A stretch of 64,000 nt of DNA from Marinifilaceae bacterium (GCA_016936255.1 JAFGYE010000048.1:37750-101749), one strand, 5' to 3'. Positions 1-8,307 are shown, numbered from the stretch's first letter. The notes: generated by a model not told the origin, from the letters alone. Made by a program: numbers and translations.

Positions 1-662
1 TGATCGATTAAATCAAGCGTATTTTCTTCAGCCTCTATTTTTATAATCACTGGTTCATTCAAAAGAACCTGATTTACGTTGTTTACATCATCGCTTAAAG
101 TGGCCGAGAACAAAAGATTTTGACGTTTTTTAGGCAATAAAGCAAATATGCGGTTCATCTCATCTTTAAAACCCAGATTCAGCATTTTATCAGCTTCGTC
201 CAGTACCAAGGCTTCAATTTCCGATAAGTGTACTGCATTCGAATCTACCAATTCCAATAAACGACCGGGAGTAGCAACCAAAACGTCTACATTGTTCATC
301 GCCTTCATTTGCGGATTGATAGAAACACCACCGTGAACGGCCAGGCATTTAATCGGATCGGCGAGGGCAGATGAAAACTGTTGAAAAACTTCCAAAACCT
401 GCATGGCTAATTCGCGGGTAGGCACCAATACCAATGTCTTGATGTATCTGTTCTTAGAAATACTTCCTCCCTGAAGGTTGGTTAATATGGGCAAGACATA
501 GCTGGCTGTTTTTCCCGATCCTGTTTTGGCAATACCCAACACATCCTTTTTCTTAAGAATGGCAGGAATAGCCTCTTTTTGAATTGGATAGGATTCGGTG
601 TAGTTTTGATCGGCCAGAGCTTTTAGCAAAGATGAAGATAGTCCTAAAGATGCAAACGACAT
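1..662 (-). CDS. DEAD-box ATP-dependent RNA helicase, RhlE-like, N-terminal part (3' end cut by window edge)
   Basis: This is the first 220 codons of a minus-strand gene that runs off the window start; I read it directly from the reverse complement, with an ATG at 662-660. DEAD-box helicases unwind short RNA duplexes with ATP in ribosome assembly and mRNA turnover. The helicase core motifs appear in order: a Q motif ending YPIQ (residues 25-28), motif I AKTGSGKT (45-52), motif Ia PTRELA (about 82-87), GG, TPGR, motif II LDEAD (about 150-154) and motif III SAT (about 185). The start is well supported because the Q motif begins only a few residues in, as in RhlE proteins. The C-terminal RecA domain and any basic tail are outside the window, so the exact subfamily (RhlE rather than DeaD or SrmB) is inferred. 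Confidence 0.93.
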   Translation of the reverse strand, partial: MSFASLGLSSSLLKALADQNYTESYPIQKEAIPAILKKKDVLGIAKTGSGKTASYVLPILTNLQGGSISKNRYIKTLVLVPTRELAMQVLEVFQQFSSALADPIKCLAVHGGVSINPQMKAMNNVDVLVATPGRLLELVDSNAVHLSEIEALVLDEADKMLNLGFKDEMNRIFALLPKKRQNLLFSATLSDDVNNVNQVLLNEPVIIKIEAEENTLDLID

Positions 663-869
663 ATATTTTTGTTCTGATTATTGGTACGGATTTATTTCCG
701 TCGACAAAGATAAGGGAAATAAAGCTCAACTAGCTATAAATGGAGAAAGCAACAGTACAATTAAAGGAAGGAAGTTGCTTTGGAGTGAGGCATGTTGGGA
801 AAATTAACCACAAAGTACACAAAGGGATATCACGAAGCATCACAAAGATTTATAAATTAGGAGAAGTGC
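663..869. other. Intergenic region with short degenerate CACRAAG repeats
   Basis: I see no gene in these 207 bases between the helicase start and the ABM-domain gene end. Four copies of CACAAAG or CACGAAG lie at 809-815, 818-824, 831-837 and 841-847. No hairpin followed by a T run is evident for the ABM gene that ends at 870. No TAnnTTTG element with a proper upstream TTTG was found for the helicase. Confidence 0.5.
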
Positions 870-1163
870 TTAGTATCTGTGGTGATTGGATAAACTCCAT
901 GCTTCAGGCTTAGCTGAAAACCATTGTTTTACTTTTGCCCAGTTGCCCTGAAAAAAATCTGAATTGCGGTAAGTATTTAAATCATCCTCCGATTTCCAAT
1001 GACTTACAGTGAAGAACACCGATGGATTTGATACGTCCTGCAGAATTTCAAGATAAGAACAGCCAGGAAAAGCGATAATATCCTCTTTTTCACCTGATGT
1101 AAGTTTTTTGAATTCTTGAATGTGCTGAGGTCGGATTTCCAGCTTTACAAATCTAATGATCAT
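870..1163 (-). CDS. ABM-family (antibiotic biosynthesis monooxygenase-like) small protein
   Basis: This 97-residue protein matches the dimeric alpha/beta-barrel ABM fold: an opening beta strand of the type MIIRFVKLEIRP, a helix with an FPGCSYLEIL strand in the middle, and a VSHWKSEDDLNTYRNSDFF segment typical of the family. Members include quinol monooxygenases (YgiN-like) and heme-degrading enzymes, but many small ones have no known substrate. Length is normal for a single-domain member. The start overlaps the last 11 bases of the upstream SAM hydrolase-like gene on the same strand, so the two are probably translationally coupled. No heme or flavin ligand can be assigned with confidence, so I call the family only, not a reaction. 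Confidence 0.8.
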   Translation of the reverse strand: MIIRFVKLEIRPQHIQEFKKLTSGEKEDIIAFPGCSYLEILQDVSNPSVFFTVSHWKSEDDLNTYRNSDFFQGNWAKVKQWFSAKPEAWSLSNHHRY

Positions 1164-1941
1164 GGAGTTTGATTCTAATATCGGAGTTAATATCCAGTTG
1201 TAATAGTTCAGCTAAATTGCCTTTGTTTATCGCTATTTCCAGTAATCCTGACGAGTTGAAGAGCGCCAGGAAATCACCTTCAGAAGTTTCGTGGTAGTTC
1301 TGGTTGATTTTAGTAATCCGGTAGTGGTTGCTTTGTACCAAAATTTCAAAATCTCTTTCCTGACGGACAGATTCAAACAATTCTTTTGAAATATTTGTGG
1401 TTATATTCCCATACGAATCAATATAAATGATTTGTCCGGTAATTGTTCCTTTCTGAATTAACGCGCGGATTGGAACCAATCGGTACAATTCTTTATGGAT
1501 GGATCCCAGTTTTGAAAGATTGTTGTATTTAATAATGTGAGAAGCCGCTTTGGCGAATACATCCAGTTCCGGAAAAGTATGAAATTGATCTTCCTTTTCA
1601 ATATTTTCGATGCGTACAATTTCTTCAGGATCGCCTTTCATTACCAGACTAAAAATACCATTGTCGGCACCAATAAAATAATGATCCTGATATTTTACAA
1701 CTACGTGCGGATGTTCCGGTGTTTCTTCTGATTTAACTCCAATAATATGAATACTTCCTTTTGGAAAATGGACAAAGGCATTTTTTATAATAAAAGATGT
1801 CTGAGATATATTGTAGTTATCAACATTGTGACTTAAATCGACCAATTGTGCTCCCGGACAGATAGATAAGAGGCGCCCCTTAAGTGCCCCCAGATAGTAA
1901 TCGCGGTGCTGCCAATCGGTAGTTAAACTTATTATTGTCAT
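1153..1941 (-). CDS. SAM hydrolase/halogenase-like (DUF62) protein
   Basis: The 262-residue product fits the S-adenosyl-L-methionine hydroxide adenosyltransferase family, which splits SAM to adenosine and methionine using water; relatives include the fluorinases and chlorinases. Seen in the sequence: the N-terminal strand and loop TTDWQHRDYYLGALKG, corresponding to the family's TDFG..D.YVG.MKG, a DLSHNV segment, an IIGV strand, and GADNGIFS in place of the usual G.DNGLLS/F. Length is typical. It lies first in a two-gene operon with the ABM-domain gene, overlapping it by 11 bases. A halogenase role is unlikely, since those are rare and usually in natural-product clusters. The N-terminal aspartate position reads TDW rather than TDFG, a small departure from the family. 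Confidence 0.85.
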   Translation of the reverse strand: MTIISLTTDWQHRDYYLGALKGRLLSICPGAQLVDLSHNVDNYNISQTSFIIKNAFVHFPKGSIHIIGVKSEETPEHPHVVVKYQDHYFIGADNGIFSLVMKGDPEEIVRIENIEKEDQFHTFPELDVFAKAASHIIKYNNLSKLGSIHKELYRLVPIRALIQKGTITGQIIYIDSYGNITTNISKELFESVRQERDFEILVQSNHYRITKINQNYHETSEGDFLALFNSSGLLEIAINKGNLAELLQLDINSDIRIKLHDH

Positions 1942-2077
1942 AAATGGATCTAATTTTAAAGAGAAAGAGGTTTACTGCAAACGAAAATATATTCATATTT
2001 CTCTTAGGTACTGCTAAACAAATCAGAATTAATAATTAATTTGTAGACTCAAAAGTAATGAATATTGAACGGAATAT

Positions 2078-3052
2078 ATGATTGAAAAGAGCATATCTTT
2101 AGGGGTAATTGATCCTCTTGAATTTTATGGAATTAATAATTCAAAATTGGTCGTTTTAAAGGAGATGTTTCCAAAATTGAATATTGTTGGGAGAGGGAAT
2201 GAAATATTTGCCAGCGGCGAAGAAAAGATTCTGAATTTATTTGAAATGAAAGTGAATCTTTTGATTCAGCACTACAACCAATACAACGTTCTTACGCTGG
2301 CCAATATAAAACGAATTGTGTTGGAAAATACTCCGGATATACAGAATCCTGATGATCCTAAAAGTGTTATTCTTTTTGGTAATAATGGGAAAATTATTCG
2401 TGCCCGCACTGCTAATCAAAAAAAGCTGGTCGAAAAATCATCAAAAAACGATATGATTTTTGCTGTTGGTCCTGCCGGATCGGGAAAAACCTATACTGCA
2501 ATTGCCTTGGCTGTTAAAGCCCTGCGTAATTCTGAGGTGAGAAAGATTATTTTGAGTCGGCCTGCAGTGGAGGCAGGAGAGAATCTGGGTTTCCTTCCCG
2601 GAGATTTAAAAGAGAAAATTGATCCTTATTTACAGCCCTTATATGATGCTTTGCTGGATATGATTCCGCCACGTAAACTAGCCGATTATCTGGAAGCAGA
2701 AATTATTCAAATTGCCCCCTTGGCTTATATGCGCGGAAGAACTTTGAACGAGGCTTTTGTTATTTTAGATGAGGCACAAAATACCACAACCAAGCAGTTA
2801 AAAATGTTTTTAACCCGTATGGGAACCAGTGGTAAGTTTATGATTACAGGCGATATCACGCAAATAGATTTGCCCAGAAAACAACAATCCGGATTGGTTC
2901 AGGCCTTTCGGATTTTAAAGGACATCAAAGGAATAGCAATGGTTGAGTTTGATAAATCGGATATAATTCGACACCGATTGGTGAAAGAGATTGTAGCAGC
3001 CTACGAAATTGAAGAGGAAAAGGAAGAAAAAAAGAGGGAGAAAAAGGAATAA
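2078..3052 (+). CDS. phoH: PhoH-family ATPase
   Basis: This 324-residue protein is a cytosolic PhoH-like P-loop ATPase, thought to act in RNA metabolism or ribosome-linked stress; the precise substrate is unsettled in the family. The Walker A motif GPAGSGKT is at about residues 131-138 and the Walker B segment FVILDEAQN at about 227-235, followed by a KMFLTRMG..GK..ITGD sensor block characteristic of PhoH. The N-terminal 100 residues form the usual small PhoH leader domain. The C-terminus ends in a charged run of Glu and Lys, which looks disordered. It is divergent from the SAM hydrolase gene and 60 bases upstream of purC, in the same direction, so read-through is possible. Confidence 0.93.
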   Translation: MIEKSISLGVIDPLEFYGINNSKLVVLKEMFPKLNIVGRGNEIFASGEEKILNLFEMKVNLLIQHYNQYNVLTLANIKRIVLENTPDIQNPDDPKSVILFGNNGKIIRARTANQKKLVEKSSKNDMIFAVGPAGSGKTYTAIALAVKALRNSEVRKIILSRPAVEAGENLGFLPGDLKEKIDPYLQPLYDALLDMIPPRKLADYLEAEIIQIAPLAYMRGRTLNEAFVILDEAQNTTTKQLKMFLTRMGTSGKFMITGDITQIDLPRKQQSGLVQAFRILKDIKGIAMVEFDKSDIIRHRLVKEIVAAYEIEEEKEEKKREKKE

Positions 3053-3112
3053 ATCGATTATCTTCGCGCTTAAATATAAACCGTTTTATAAATTATTAGA
3101 ATTTTTGGAGCA

Positions 3113-4063
3113 ATGAAAGAAGCAATTGTTAAAACAGATTTTAATTTCCCGAATCAAAAGAATCTTTACGTAGGTAAGGTAAGAGACGTTTATAATATTA
3201 ACGATGAGTATCTTGCTATGGTTGTTTCTGATCGTATTTCAGCTTTTGATGTTGTATTACCTGAAGGTATTCCTTTTAAGGGACAGGTATTGAATCAAAT
3301 TGCTACCCGCTTTTTAGATGCAACATCCGATATCGTTCCAAACTGGAAAATTGCGACTCCTGATCCAATGGTAACAATTGGTCATATGGCTGAGCCATTT
3401 ATGGTTGAGATGGTAATTAGAGGATATTTAACCGGTCATGCATGGAGAGAATACAAAGCAGGAAAACGTATGCTTTGCGGTGTCTCATTGCCTGAAGGAA
3501 TGAAAGAAAATCAGAAATTCGAAAAACCGATCATCACGCCAACTACTAAGGCTATGGAAGGTCACGATGAAGATATTTCCAGGGAAGAAATTTTAAAACA
3601 AGGCATTGTATCTGAAGAGGATTACGAGATGCTTGAAAAATATACTCAGGCTTTGTTTGCCAGAGGAACTGAGATTGCTGCCGAAAAAGGTCTGATTTTG
3701 GTTGATACAAAATATGAATTTGGTAAAAAAGATGGTGTGATCTATCTGATTGATGAGATTCATACTCCGGATTCATCCCGTTACTTTTATTCGGAAGGAT
3801 ATGCTGAGCGTTTGGCTAAGAATGAGCCGCAAAAGCAATTGTCGAAAGAGTTTGTTCGCGAATGGCTGATGGAGAATGGTTTTCAAGGTAAAGAGGGACA
3901 AAAAGTGCCCGAAATGACTGAAGAAAAAGTAAATCAGATTTCGGAGCGTTACATTGAGTTGTACGAGCAGATTATTGGAGAGAAATTTATTAAAGCAGAT
4001 GCAAAAGATATTAATGCCAGAATCGAAAAGAATATTTCAGATTGCCTGAAGACTTTGAAATAG
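3113..4063 (+). CDS. purC: Phosphoribosylaminoimidazole-succinocarboxamide synthase (SAICAR synthase)
   Basis: PurC joins CAIR and aspartate with ATP to make SAICAR in de novo purine synthesis. The 316-residue sequence has the diagnostic N-terminal GKVRDVYNI and [21 protein letters not shown] blocks, then [15 protein letters not shown], and the LVDTKYEFG...[12 protein letters not shown] catalytic segment near residues 195-225. Its length matches the longer, yeast-like class common in Bacteroidota rather than the roughly 240-residue Escherichia coli type. The ATG follows a GGAGC-like stretch. A strong bidirectional hairpin terminator lies just after the stop, so it is the last gene of a phoH-purC direction. 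No other purine gene is adjacent. Confidence 0.97.
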   Translation: MKEAIVKTDFNFPNQKNLYVGKVRDVYNINDEYLAMVVSDRISAFDVVLPEGIPFKGQVLNQIATRFLDATSDIVPNWKIATPDPMVTIGHMAEPFMVEMVIRGYLTGHAWREYKAGKRMLCGVSLPEGMKENQKFEKPIITPTTKAMEGHDEDISREEILKQGIVSEEDYEMLEKYTQALFARGTEIAAEKGLILVDTKYEFGKKDGVIYLIDEIHTPDSSRYFYSEGYAERLAKNEPQKQLSKEFVREWLMENGFQGKEGQKVPEMTEEKVNQISERYIELYEQIIGEKFIKADAKDINARIEKNISDCLKTLK

Positions 4064-4090
4064 GTTTTAGACAATAAAAAGCAGAGTATA

Positions 4091-4133
4091 AAAAACAAAA
4101 CCGAAATCCATTACAGATTTCGGTTTTGTTTTT
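4091..4133. terminator. Bidirectional intrinsic terminator between purC and the SUI1-like gene
   Basis: A 17-18-bp stem is formed by positions 4091-4108 and 4116-4133 around a 7-base loop, with an A run on the left and a T run on the right. It can end transcription from both convergent genes, purC (+) and the SUI1 gene (-). Confidence 0.9.
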
Positions 4134-4160
4134 AGATCATTTGTTTGGGGATCTATAAAA

Positions 4161-4496
4161 TCATCCGCCAACCCGTTTTACCTGATAACCTTCCGCTTTT
4201 AAAAGCTCCATAATTTTATCGCGGTGATCGCCTTGAATTAAGATTTCTCCATCTTTAGCAGAACCGCCGCCGCCACATTTGCTTTTTAAAATTTTCCCCA
4301 ATTCTTTTAAATCATCAGGCGTACCAACAAAACCTTCAATTAAAGTAACAACCTTACCTTTTCTTTGTTTTTTGTCCAGTAATACTCTTAACTTTTGTTT
4401 GTTCGGAGCTAAGGTTTCTTCTACCGATTCATCATCGTATTCGTAGTTGTAATCGGGGTTCGTTGAGTAAACGATATTTTTTTTGCTTTTTGCCAT
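4161..4496 (-). CDS. SUI1/eIF1-family translation factor (YciH-like)
   Basis: The 111-residue product carries a C-terminal SUI1 domain, residues about 35-111. The hallmark KSKCGGGGSAKDGEILIQGD stretch and the closing DKIMELLKAEGYQVKRVGG are both visible. Bacterial members (YciH) affect start-codon selection fidelity in translation initiation, judged from work on enteric bacteria; the role in this phylum is inferred. The first 30 residues are basic then acidic and probably flexible. The gene is single, convergent with purC. A TATCTTTG promoter element lies about 90 bases upstream at 4593-4586. Confidence 0.92.
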   Translation of the reverse strand: MAKSKKNIVYSTNPDYNYEYDDESVEETLAPNKQKLRVLLDKKQRKGKVVTLIEGFVGTPDDLKELGKILKSKCGGGGSAKDGEILIQGDHRDKIMELLKAEGYQVKRVGG

Positions 4497-4585
4497 TTTA
4501 ATAAAGTATGTTAGTAATTAGTACACAATAACTGATTAAAATGGGTATTTCACCACGAAGCACCAGTTATTTATTACTATCAGAA

Positions 4586-4593
4586 CAAAGATA
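4586..4593 (-). promoter_or_regulatory. Candidate -7 promoter element (TATCTTTG) for the SUI1-like gene
   Basis: The reverse complement reads TATCTTTG, an exact match to the TAnnTTTG element used by the primary sigma factor of Bacteroidota. It lies 90 bases upstream of the SUI1 start and just past the stop of the upstream small membrane-protein gene. No TTG at the expected upstream distance was seen, so this is moderate evidence. Confidence 0.4.
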
Positions 4594-4594
4594 T

Positions 4595-4798
4595 TTAAAA
4601 TTTAGCTTTATAAGTTGTTCGGTTCACGAAATAGATGATGGAGCCAACAAAAGGGATGAAGACAACCAGTAGAATCCATATAAGTCTGTTGATTCCTAAT
4701 AAATCCCGTCGGAGGATATCAACAATTGCGATTACCGGAAGTAAAATTCCTATGAGTTTGGTTAATAGCCAAATGTCAAATAGTATGGATAAGATCAT
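4595..4798 (-). CDS. Small PLDc_N-type membrane protein
   Basis: I take the start at the ATG at 4798-4796, giving 67 residues beginning MILSILFDIW. A longer reading frame extends to 4867, but it overlaps the upstream DksA-like gene by 25 bases and adds an unlikely cysteine-rich leader. The protein has two membrane segments, roughly residues 7-27 and 37-57, separated by VDILRRDLLGINR, and the second ends in FVGSIIYFVNR. This is the pattern of the PLDc_N family, short inner-membrane proteins found alone or fused to phospholipase D-like nucleases. No enzymatic domain is present. Function is unknown. The spacing to the upstream zinc-finger gene is 44 bases, so they may be cotranscribed. Confidence 0.78.
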   Translation of the reverse strand: MILSILFDIWLLTKLIGILLPVIAIVDILRRDLLGINRLIWILLVVFIPFVGSIIYFVNRTTYKAKF

Positions 4799-4842
4799 TA
4801 TTTTTTTTATTTGTGAAATGCTGGTGCAAAACTTGAATGTAA

Positions 4843-5178
4843 TTATTTGCCGGCACAATCTACACATTTCTTACTTTCAGGCATAATCATGATTCTTCCG
4901 ATGGGAATAGTTATTCCACATTTTATGCATTTCCCAAAATCATCCGAATCAATATTCTTGAAAGATTCTTTTAATGCTGAAAGCTGAATTTCCTTTTTAC
5001 GCAAAGCTGCCTCATTCACACTCTTGTTGTTTATTGCATCCATTCGGCTAACTCTGCCAATGGCACAATCCGGCGAAATAGGTTGGGTTAAATCCTTTAG
5101 AATTACAATTTCATTTTCAAGTCTTAAAATTCTATCGATAATTTGTATTACGATTTGAATTCTATTTTTATCAGGCAT
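4843..5178 (-). CDS. DksA/TraR-family zinc-finger protein
   Basis: This 111-residue protein ends in a four-cysteine zinc finger of the DksA/TraR type: CIKCG near residues 83-87 and CVDC near 105-108. It is preceded by a helical stretch (about 10-75) that would form the coiled coil reaching into the RNA polymerase secondary channel. A GRVSRMDA motif, seen in many short TraR-like proteins, is present at about 41-48. DksA proteins act with ppGpp on rRNA and stress promoters; whether this short version does so here is inference. It precedes the small PLDc_N gene on the same strand. A near-consensus TACCTTTA lies upstream at 5221-5214. Confidence 0.88.
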   Translation of the reverse strand: MPDKNRIQIVIQIIDRILRLENEIVILKDLTQPISPDCAIGRVSRMDAINNKSVNEAALRKKEIQLSALKESFKNIDSDDFGKCIKCGITIPIGRIMIMPESKKCVDCAGK

Positions 5179-5473
5179 AAATTACTGTTGTATTGAAGAT
5201 CAAATTAAAAGAATAAAGGTAGAATTAAAAAGTATTTTGTTCTTTCCGTATCGTTGTGAATGATTTATTTCGTTGACTATTTAGATTCATTCTAAAGTAT
5301 TTTAGCAGGCTAATTTATATGTATTTGGCTAGGCTGGAATCCTACTTCTTTATACTTTTGAATTGTAAATATGTGCTGTAATATCAGTATGGAATCGATT
5401 GCGAATCAGATCTTTTGAGTTGTGGTGTTGCAGTTGTTTAGCATTTTATTCATTCATTTATTTAAGAAAAGTA
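5179..5473. other. Divergent intergenic region between the DksA-like gene and nfnA, with a candidate promoter
   Basis: No gene is supported in these 295 bases. A TACTTTTG element at 5353-5360 matches TAnnTTTG on the plus strand and could serve the nfnA operon, leaving a leader of about 105 bases; a TTTG at 5324-5327 is 25 bases upstream, further than usual. An open frame continues upstream of nfnA to 5399, but its residues do not resemble the family and the internal ATG at 5474 is the better start. Confidence 0.4.
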
Positions 5474-6292
5474 ATGAACAAGATAGTTGAAAAAGAGAAT
5501 TTTTCAGAAAAAGTAGTGAAAATTGTGGTTGAGGCACCTTTAATTGCTAAGGCCCGCAAACCGGGTAATTTTGTAATTGTACGGGTAGGTGAAAAAGGGG
5601 AACGTATCCCTTTGACCATTGCTGGTGCTGATGTTTCCAGGGGAACCATTACCATTATCGTTCAGAAAATGGGCGTGTCATCTATTAAGCTGTGTCAGCT
5701 TGAAGTTGGAGATTATGTAACCGATTTGGTAGGCCCGCTGGGTAAACCAACCGAAATACATAAGGTTGGCACGGTGCTTTGCTGCGGTGGCGGTGTTGGT
5801 GTTGCACCACTGCTTCCAATTGTTGAAGGATACAAAAAAGCGGGTAATCGTGTCATTACTGTTATTGCAGCAAGATCAAAAGATCTGTTGATTCTGGAGG
5901 AAGAAATGCGCAAACATTCTGATGAGCTGATCGTGATGACTGACGACGGATCGCATGGAAGAAAAGGTTTGGTTACTGAAGGTATGGAAGAGGTTATTAA
6001 GCGTGAAAAAGTGGATGAGTGTATCACCATTGGTCCTGCTGTAATGATGAAATTCTGTTCTTTGCTGACCAAGAAATATGAAATTCCTACTATGGCGAGT
6101 TTGAATAGTATTATGGTTGACGGAACCGGTATGTGCGGAGCATGCAGAGTTACCGTTGATGGTAAAACTAAATTTACTTGCGTAGATGGACCTGAGTTTG
6201 ATGCGCATAAAATTGATTTTGACGAAATGATGTCGAGATTAGGAGGTTACAAGGAAGAAGAAAATGACAAAATGGATCATTTTCAAAATTAA
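5474..6292 (+). CDS. nfnA: NADPH:ferredoxin oxidoreductase small subunit (NfnA/SudB-type flavoprotein)
   Basis: The 272-residue product has the FNR-like fold of the small subunit of NfnAB (also called SudB or sulfide dehydrogenase beta). Such complexes couple NADH, NADPH and ferredoxin by flavin-based electron bifurcation in the cytosol. Seen: the FAD-binding segment RIPLTIAG (about 42-49), the nucleotide-binding GGGVGVAPLLP (about 105-115), and a C-terminal [2Fe-2S] site with D216, C221, C224 and C236, the unusual Asp-plus-three-Cys ligand set known for NfnA. The start is set at ATG 5474 because family members begin with a sequence like MNKIVEKE; the open frame reaches back to 5399 without similarity. 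It is followed 23 bases later by the large subunit. Confidence 0.92.
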   Translation: MNKIVEKENFSEKVVKIVVEAPLIAKARKPGNFVIVRVGEKGERIPLTIAGADVSRGTITIIVQKMGVSSIKLCQLEVGDYVTDLVGPLGKPTEIHKVGTVLCCGGGVGVAPLLPIVEGYKKAGNRVITVIAARSKDLLILEEEMRKHSDELIVMTDDGSHGRKGLVTEGMEEVIKREKVDECITIGPAVMMKFCSLLTKKYEIPTMASLNSIMVDGTGMCGACRVTVDGKTKFTCVDGPEFDAHKIDFDEMMSRLGGYKEEENDKMDHFQN

Positions 6293-6315
6293 TCAACTAA
6301 AGACAAAACAGGACA

Positions 6316-7818
6316 ATGGAAAGGTCTGAAGAATATATAAAAAACGAGCGTAAACAAGAGTGGAGAGTCGAACTTCAAAAACTGACAAAAGCCAAAGATC
6401 GTATGGCGATTGAAAGGGTGGAGATGACAGAAATGGCTCCTGAAGAGCGAATTAAATCTCAGCGCGTTGAGGTGAATGTAGGTCTGACTAAAGAGCAGGC
6501 AATGTTAGAGGCAACACGTTGTATGGATTGCGTAAATCCAACTTGTATGGAAGGCTGTCCGGTAAGTATCAATATTCCCAAATTTATTAAAAATATTGAA
6601 CGCGGAAACATTTTGGAGGCAGCAGCGGTTTTAAAAGAAACCAGTGCGTTACCAGCTGTTTGTGGTCGTGTTTGCCCGCAGGAAGTTCAATGTGAACAGA
6701 GATGCTTTTATGTTGAGAAATTGAATCTGCCTTCTGTGGCAATTGGTCATTTGGAGCGTTTTGCCGCTGATTTTGAAAGAGAATCCGGTGTAATTTCTGT
6801 TCCTGAATTGGCAGAATCAAATGGTGTTAAAGTAGCTGTTATCGGTTCCGGACCATCAGGTTTGTCTTTTGCCGGCGATATGGCTAAATTGGGTTACGAT
6901 GTAACTGTTTTCGAAGCACTTCACGAAATTGGTGGTGTTTTAAAATATGGTATTCCTGAATTCCGTTTGCCAAATGCTGTTGTTGATGTAGAAATTGAAA
7001 ATTTACGCCGGATGGGTGTGAAATTCATCACCAACTATATTGTAGGCCAAACCGCAAGTTTAGATGATTTAAGAGAAGAAGGATATAAAGCATTTTATGT
7101 AGGTAGCGGTGCTGGCTTGCCTCGTTTCATGAATATTCCTGGTGAAAATTCGAACGGAATTATGTCATCAAATGAGTATTTAACCCGTGTAAATTTGATG
7201 GGAGCTGATTCGGAAGAATCGGATACGCCAATATTGCGTGGTAAAAATGTTGTGGTTGTTGGCGGTGGTAACACTGCTATGGATTCGGTTCGTACTGCAA
7301 AACGATTAGGTGCCGAAAGAGCAATTATTGTTTACCGTCGTTCTGAAGAAGAAATGCCTGCACGTGTTGAGGAAGTTCATCATGCCAAACAGGAGGGAAT
7401 CGAATTTCTTACCTTAACGAACCCAATTGAATACATTGCTGACGAAAATAGTCGTGTGAAGCAAATCAAGGTTCAGAAAATGGAATTAGGTGAACCTGAT
7501 GCATCGGGTAGAAGAAGACCAATTCCAATGGAAGGTTCTGAATATACGATTGATGCAACTGTAGTTGTGGTTGCTGTAGGAGTTTCTCCAAATCCATTGA
7601 TTCCAAATTCGGTGGAAGGCTTGGAGGTTTCGAAATGGGGAACGATTGAAGTTGTTAAAGATAAAATGCAATCATCAATTCCTGAAGTATTTGCAGGTGG
7701 AGATATTGTTCGCGGTGGTGCTACTGTTATTCTTGCAATGGGAGATGGCAGAAAAGCGGCTAAAAACATGAATATCTATTTGCAGGAAAAATATTTATCC
7801 AATAAAGTGGAACACTAA
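6316..7818 (+). CDS. nfnB: NADPH:ferredoxin oxidoreductase large subunit (NfnB/SudA, GltD-like)
   Basis: At 500 residues this is the GltD-like subunit that carries the bifurcating FAD. Two clusters of cysteines in the N-terminal 150 residues, CMDCVNPTCMEGCP and CGRVCPQEVQCEQRC, bind two [4Fe-4S] clusters. A first dinucleotide site VAVIGSGPSGLSFAGDMA follows at about 172-190, then the substrate loop GGVLKYGIPEFRLP, a second site VVVVGGGNTAMDSVRTA at about 310-326, and the terminal AGGDIVRGGATVILAMGDGRKAA. The protein is about 30 residues longer at the N-terminus than many NfnB proteins, with a charged extension. GltB is absent nearby and NfnA is adjacent, so NfnB is preferred over glutamate synthase. 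A rubrerythrin-like gene starts 12 bases downstream. Confidence 0.93.
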   Translation: MERSEEYIKNERKQEWRVELQKLTKAKDRMAIERVEMTEMAPEERIKSQRVEVNVGLTKEQAMLEATRCMDCVNPTCMEGCPVSINIPKFIKNIERGNILEAAAVLKETSALPAVCGRVCPQEVQCEQRCFYVEKLNLPSVAIGHLERFAADFERESGVISVPELAESNGVKVAVIGSGPSGLSFAGDMAKLGYDVTVFEALHEIGGVLKYGIPEFRLPNAVVDVEIENLRRMGVKFITNYIVGQTASLDDLREEGYKAFYVGSGAGLPRFMNIPGENSNGIMSSNEYLTRVNLMGADSEESDTPILRGKNVVVVGGGNTAMDSVRTAKRLGAERAIIVYRRSEEEMPARVEEVHHAKQEGIEFLTLTNPIEYIADENSRVKQIKVQKMELGEPDASGRRRPIPMEGSEYTIDATVVVVAVGVSPNPLIPNSVEGLEVSKWGTIEVVKDKMQSSIPEVFAGGDIVRGGATVILAMGDGRKAAKNMNIYLQEKYLSNKVEH

Positions 7819-7830
7819 AAATTAGAAAAA

Positions 7831-8289
7831 ATGAAAGAGTTTAATTCACTTGAAGATATTTTAGATTTTGCCATTAATGAAGAGCAAATGGCTGCTGATT
7901 TTTATACCGAACTTGCTGGTAAAATGAAACATCAGGAGATGAAGGATACTTTTGAGCAATATGCTTTGGAAGAAATCGGTCATCGCTCTAAGCTGGAAGC
8001 TATTAAAAATGGTAAAAAATATCAGGTTTCGGAGGCTAAAATTGCTGATTTAAAAATTGCTGATTATTTACTGGATGTAGATGTTGATAAAACAAATATT
8101 ACTTATCAGGAAGCGTTAATTCTTGCTATGAAAAAGGAGAAAATCGCTTTTAGATTGTATAATGATCTTGCTTCTGCAGCTACAGATGAACCTTCAAAAA
8201 AATTATTCCTTATGCTTGCCCAGGAAGAAGCAAAGCATAAACTGCGTTTTGAAGTGGAATACGATAATAATATTCTAACAGAGAATTAG
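7831..8289 (+). CDS. Rubrerythrin-like ferritin-fold diiron protein
   Basis: This 152-residue four-helix protein has the ligand pattern of the rubrerythrin diiron domain: E18 in helix 1, E48 and H51 (EEIGH) in helix 2, a glutamate in the MKKEKIAFRLY helix 3, and an EEAKH in helix 4. It lacks a rubredoxin domain, so it would need an external electron donor. Rubrerythrins reduce peroxide in anaerobes and microaerophiles. It starts 12 bases after nfnB, which suggests cotranscription and possibly reducing power from the NfnAB system, though that link is inference. A terminator follows the stop. A close paralogue with altered ligands lies 180 bases downstream. Confidence 0.88.
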   Translation: MKEFNSLEDILDFAINEEQMAADFYTELAGKMKHQEMKDTFEQYALEEIGHRSKLEAIKNGKKYQVSEAKIADLKIADYLLDVDVDKTNITYQEALILAMKKEKIAFRLYNDLASAATDEPSKKLFLMLAQEEAKHKLRFEVEYDNNILTEN

Positions 8290-8307
8290 AATTGTAATAG
8301 ACATACT

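Noticed and set aside
2050..2057. TACTTTTG on the minus strand upstream of the SAM hydrolase-like gene
   Set aside because: It is 109 bases from the start and has no upstream TTG, so I did not call it a promoter.
4799..4867. Longer PLDc_N-type protein start
   Set aside because: The extension overlaps the DksA-like gene and adds a cysteine-rich stretch unlike the family.
5399..5473. Upstream in-frame extension of nfnA
   Set aside because: The extra 25 residues are not family-like; ATG at 5474 begins the usual NfnA N-terminus.
5713..6208. Minus-strand open frames opposite nfnA
   Set aside because: They run antisense to a well-supported gene and have no recognisable protein pattern; similar antisense frames occur opposite nfnB, rocD, uxaA and the giant gene.
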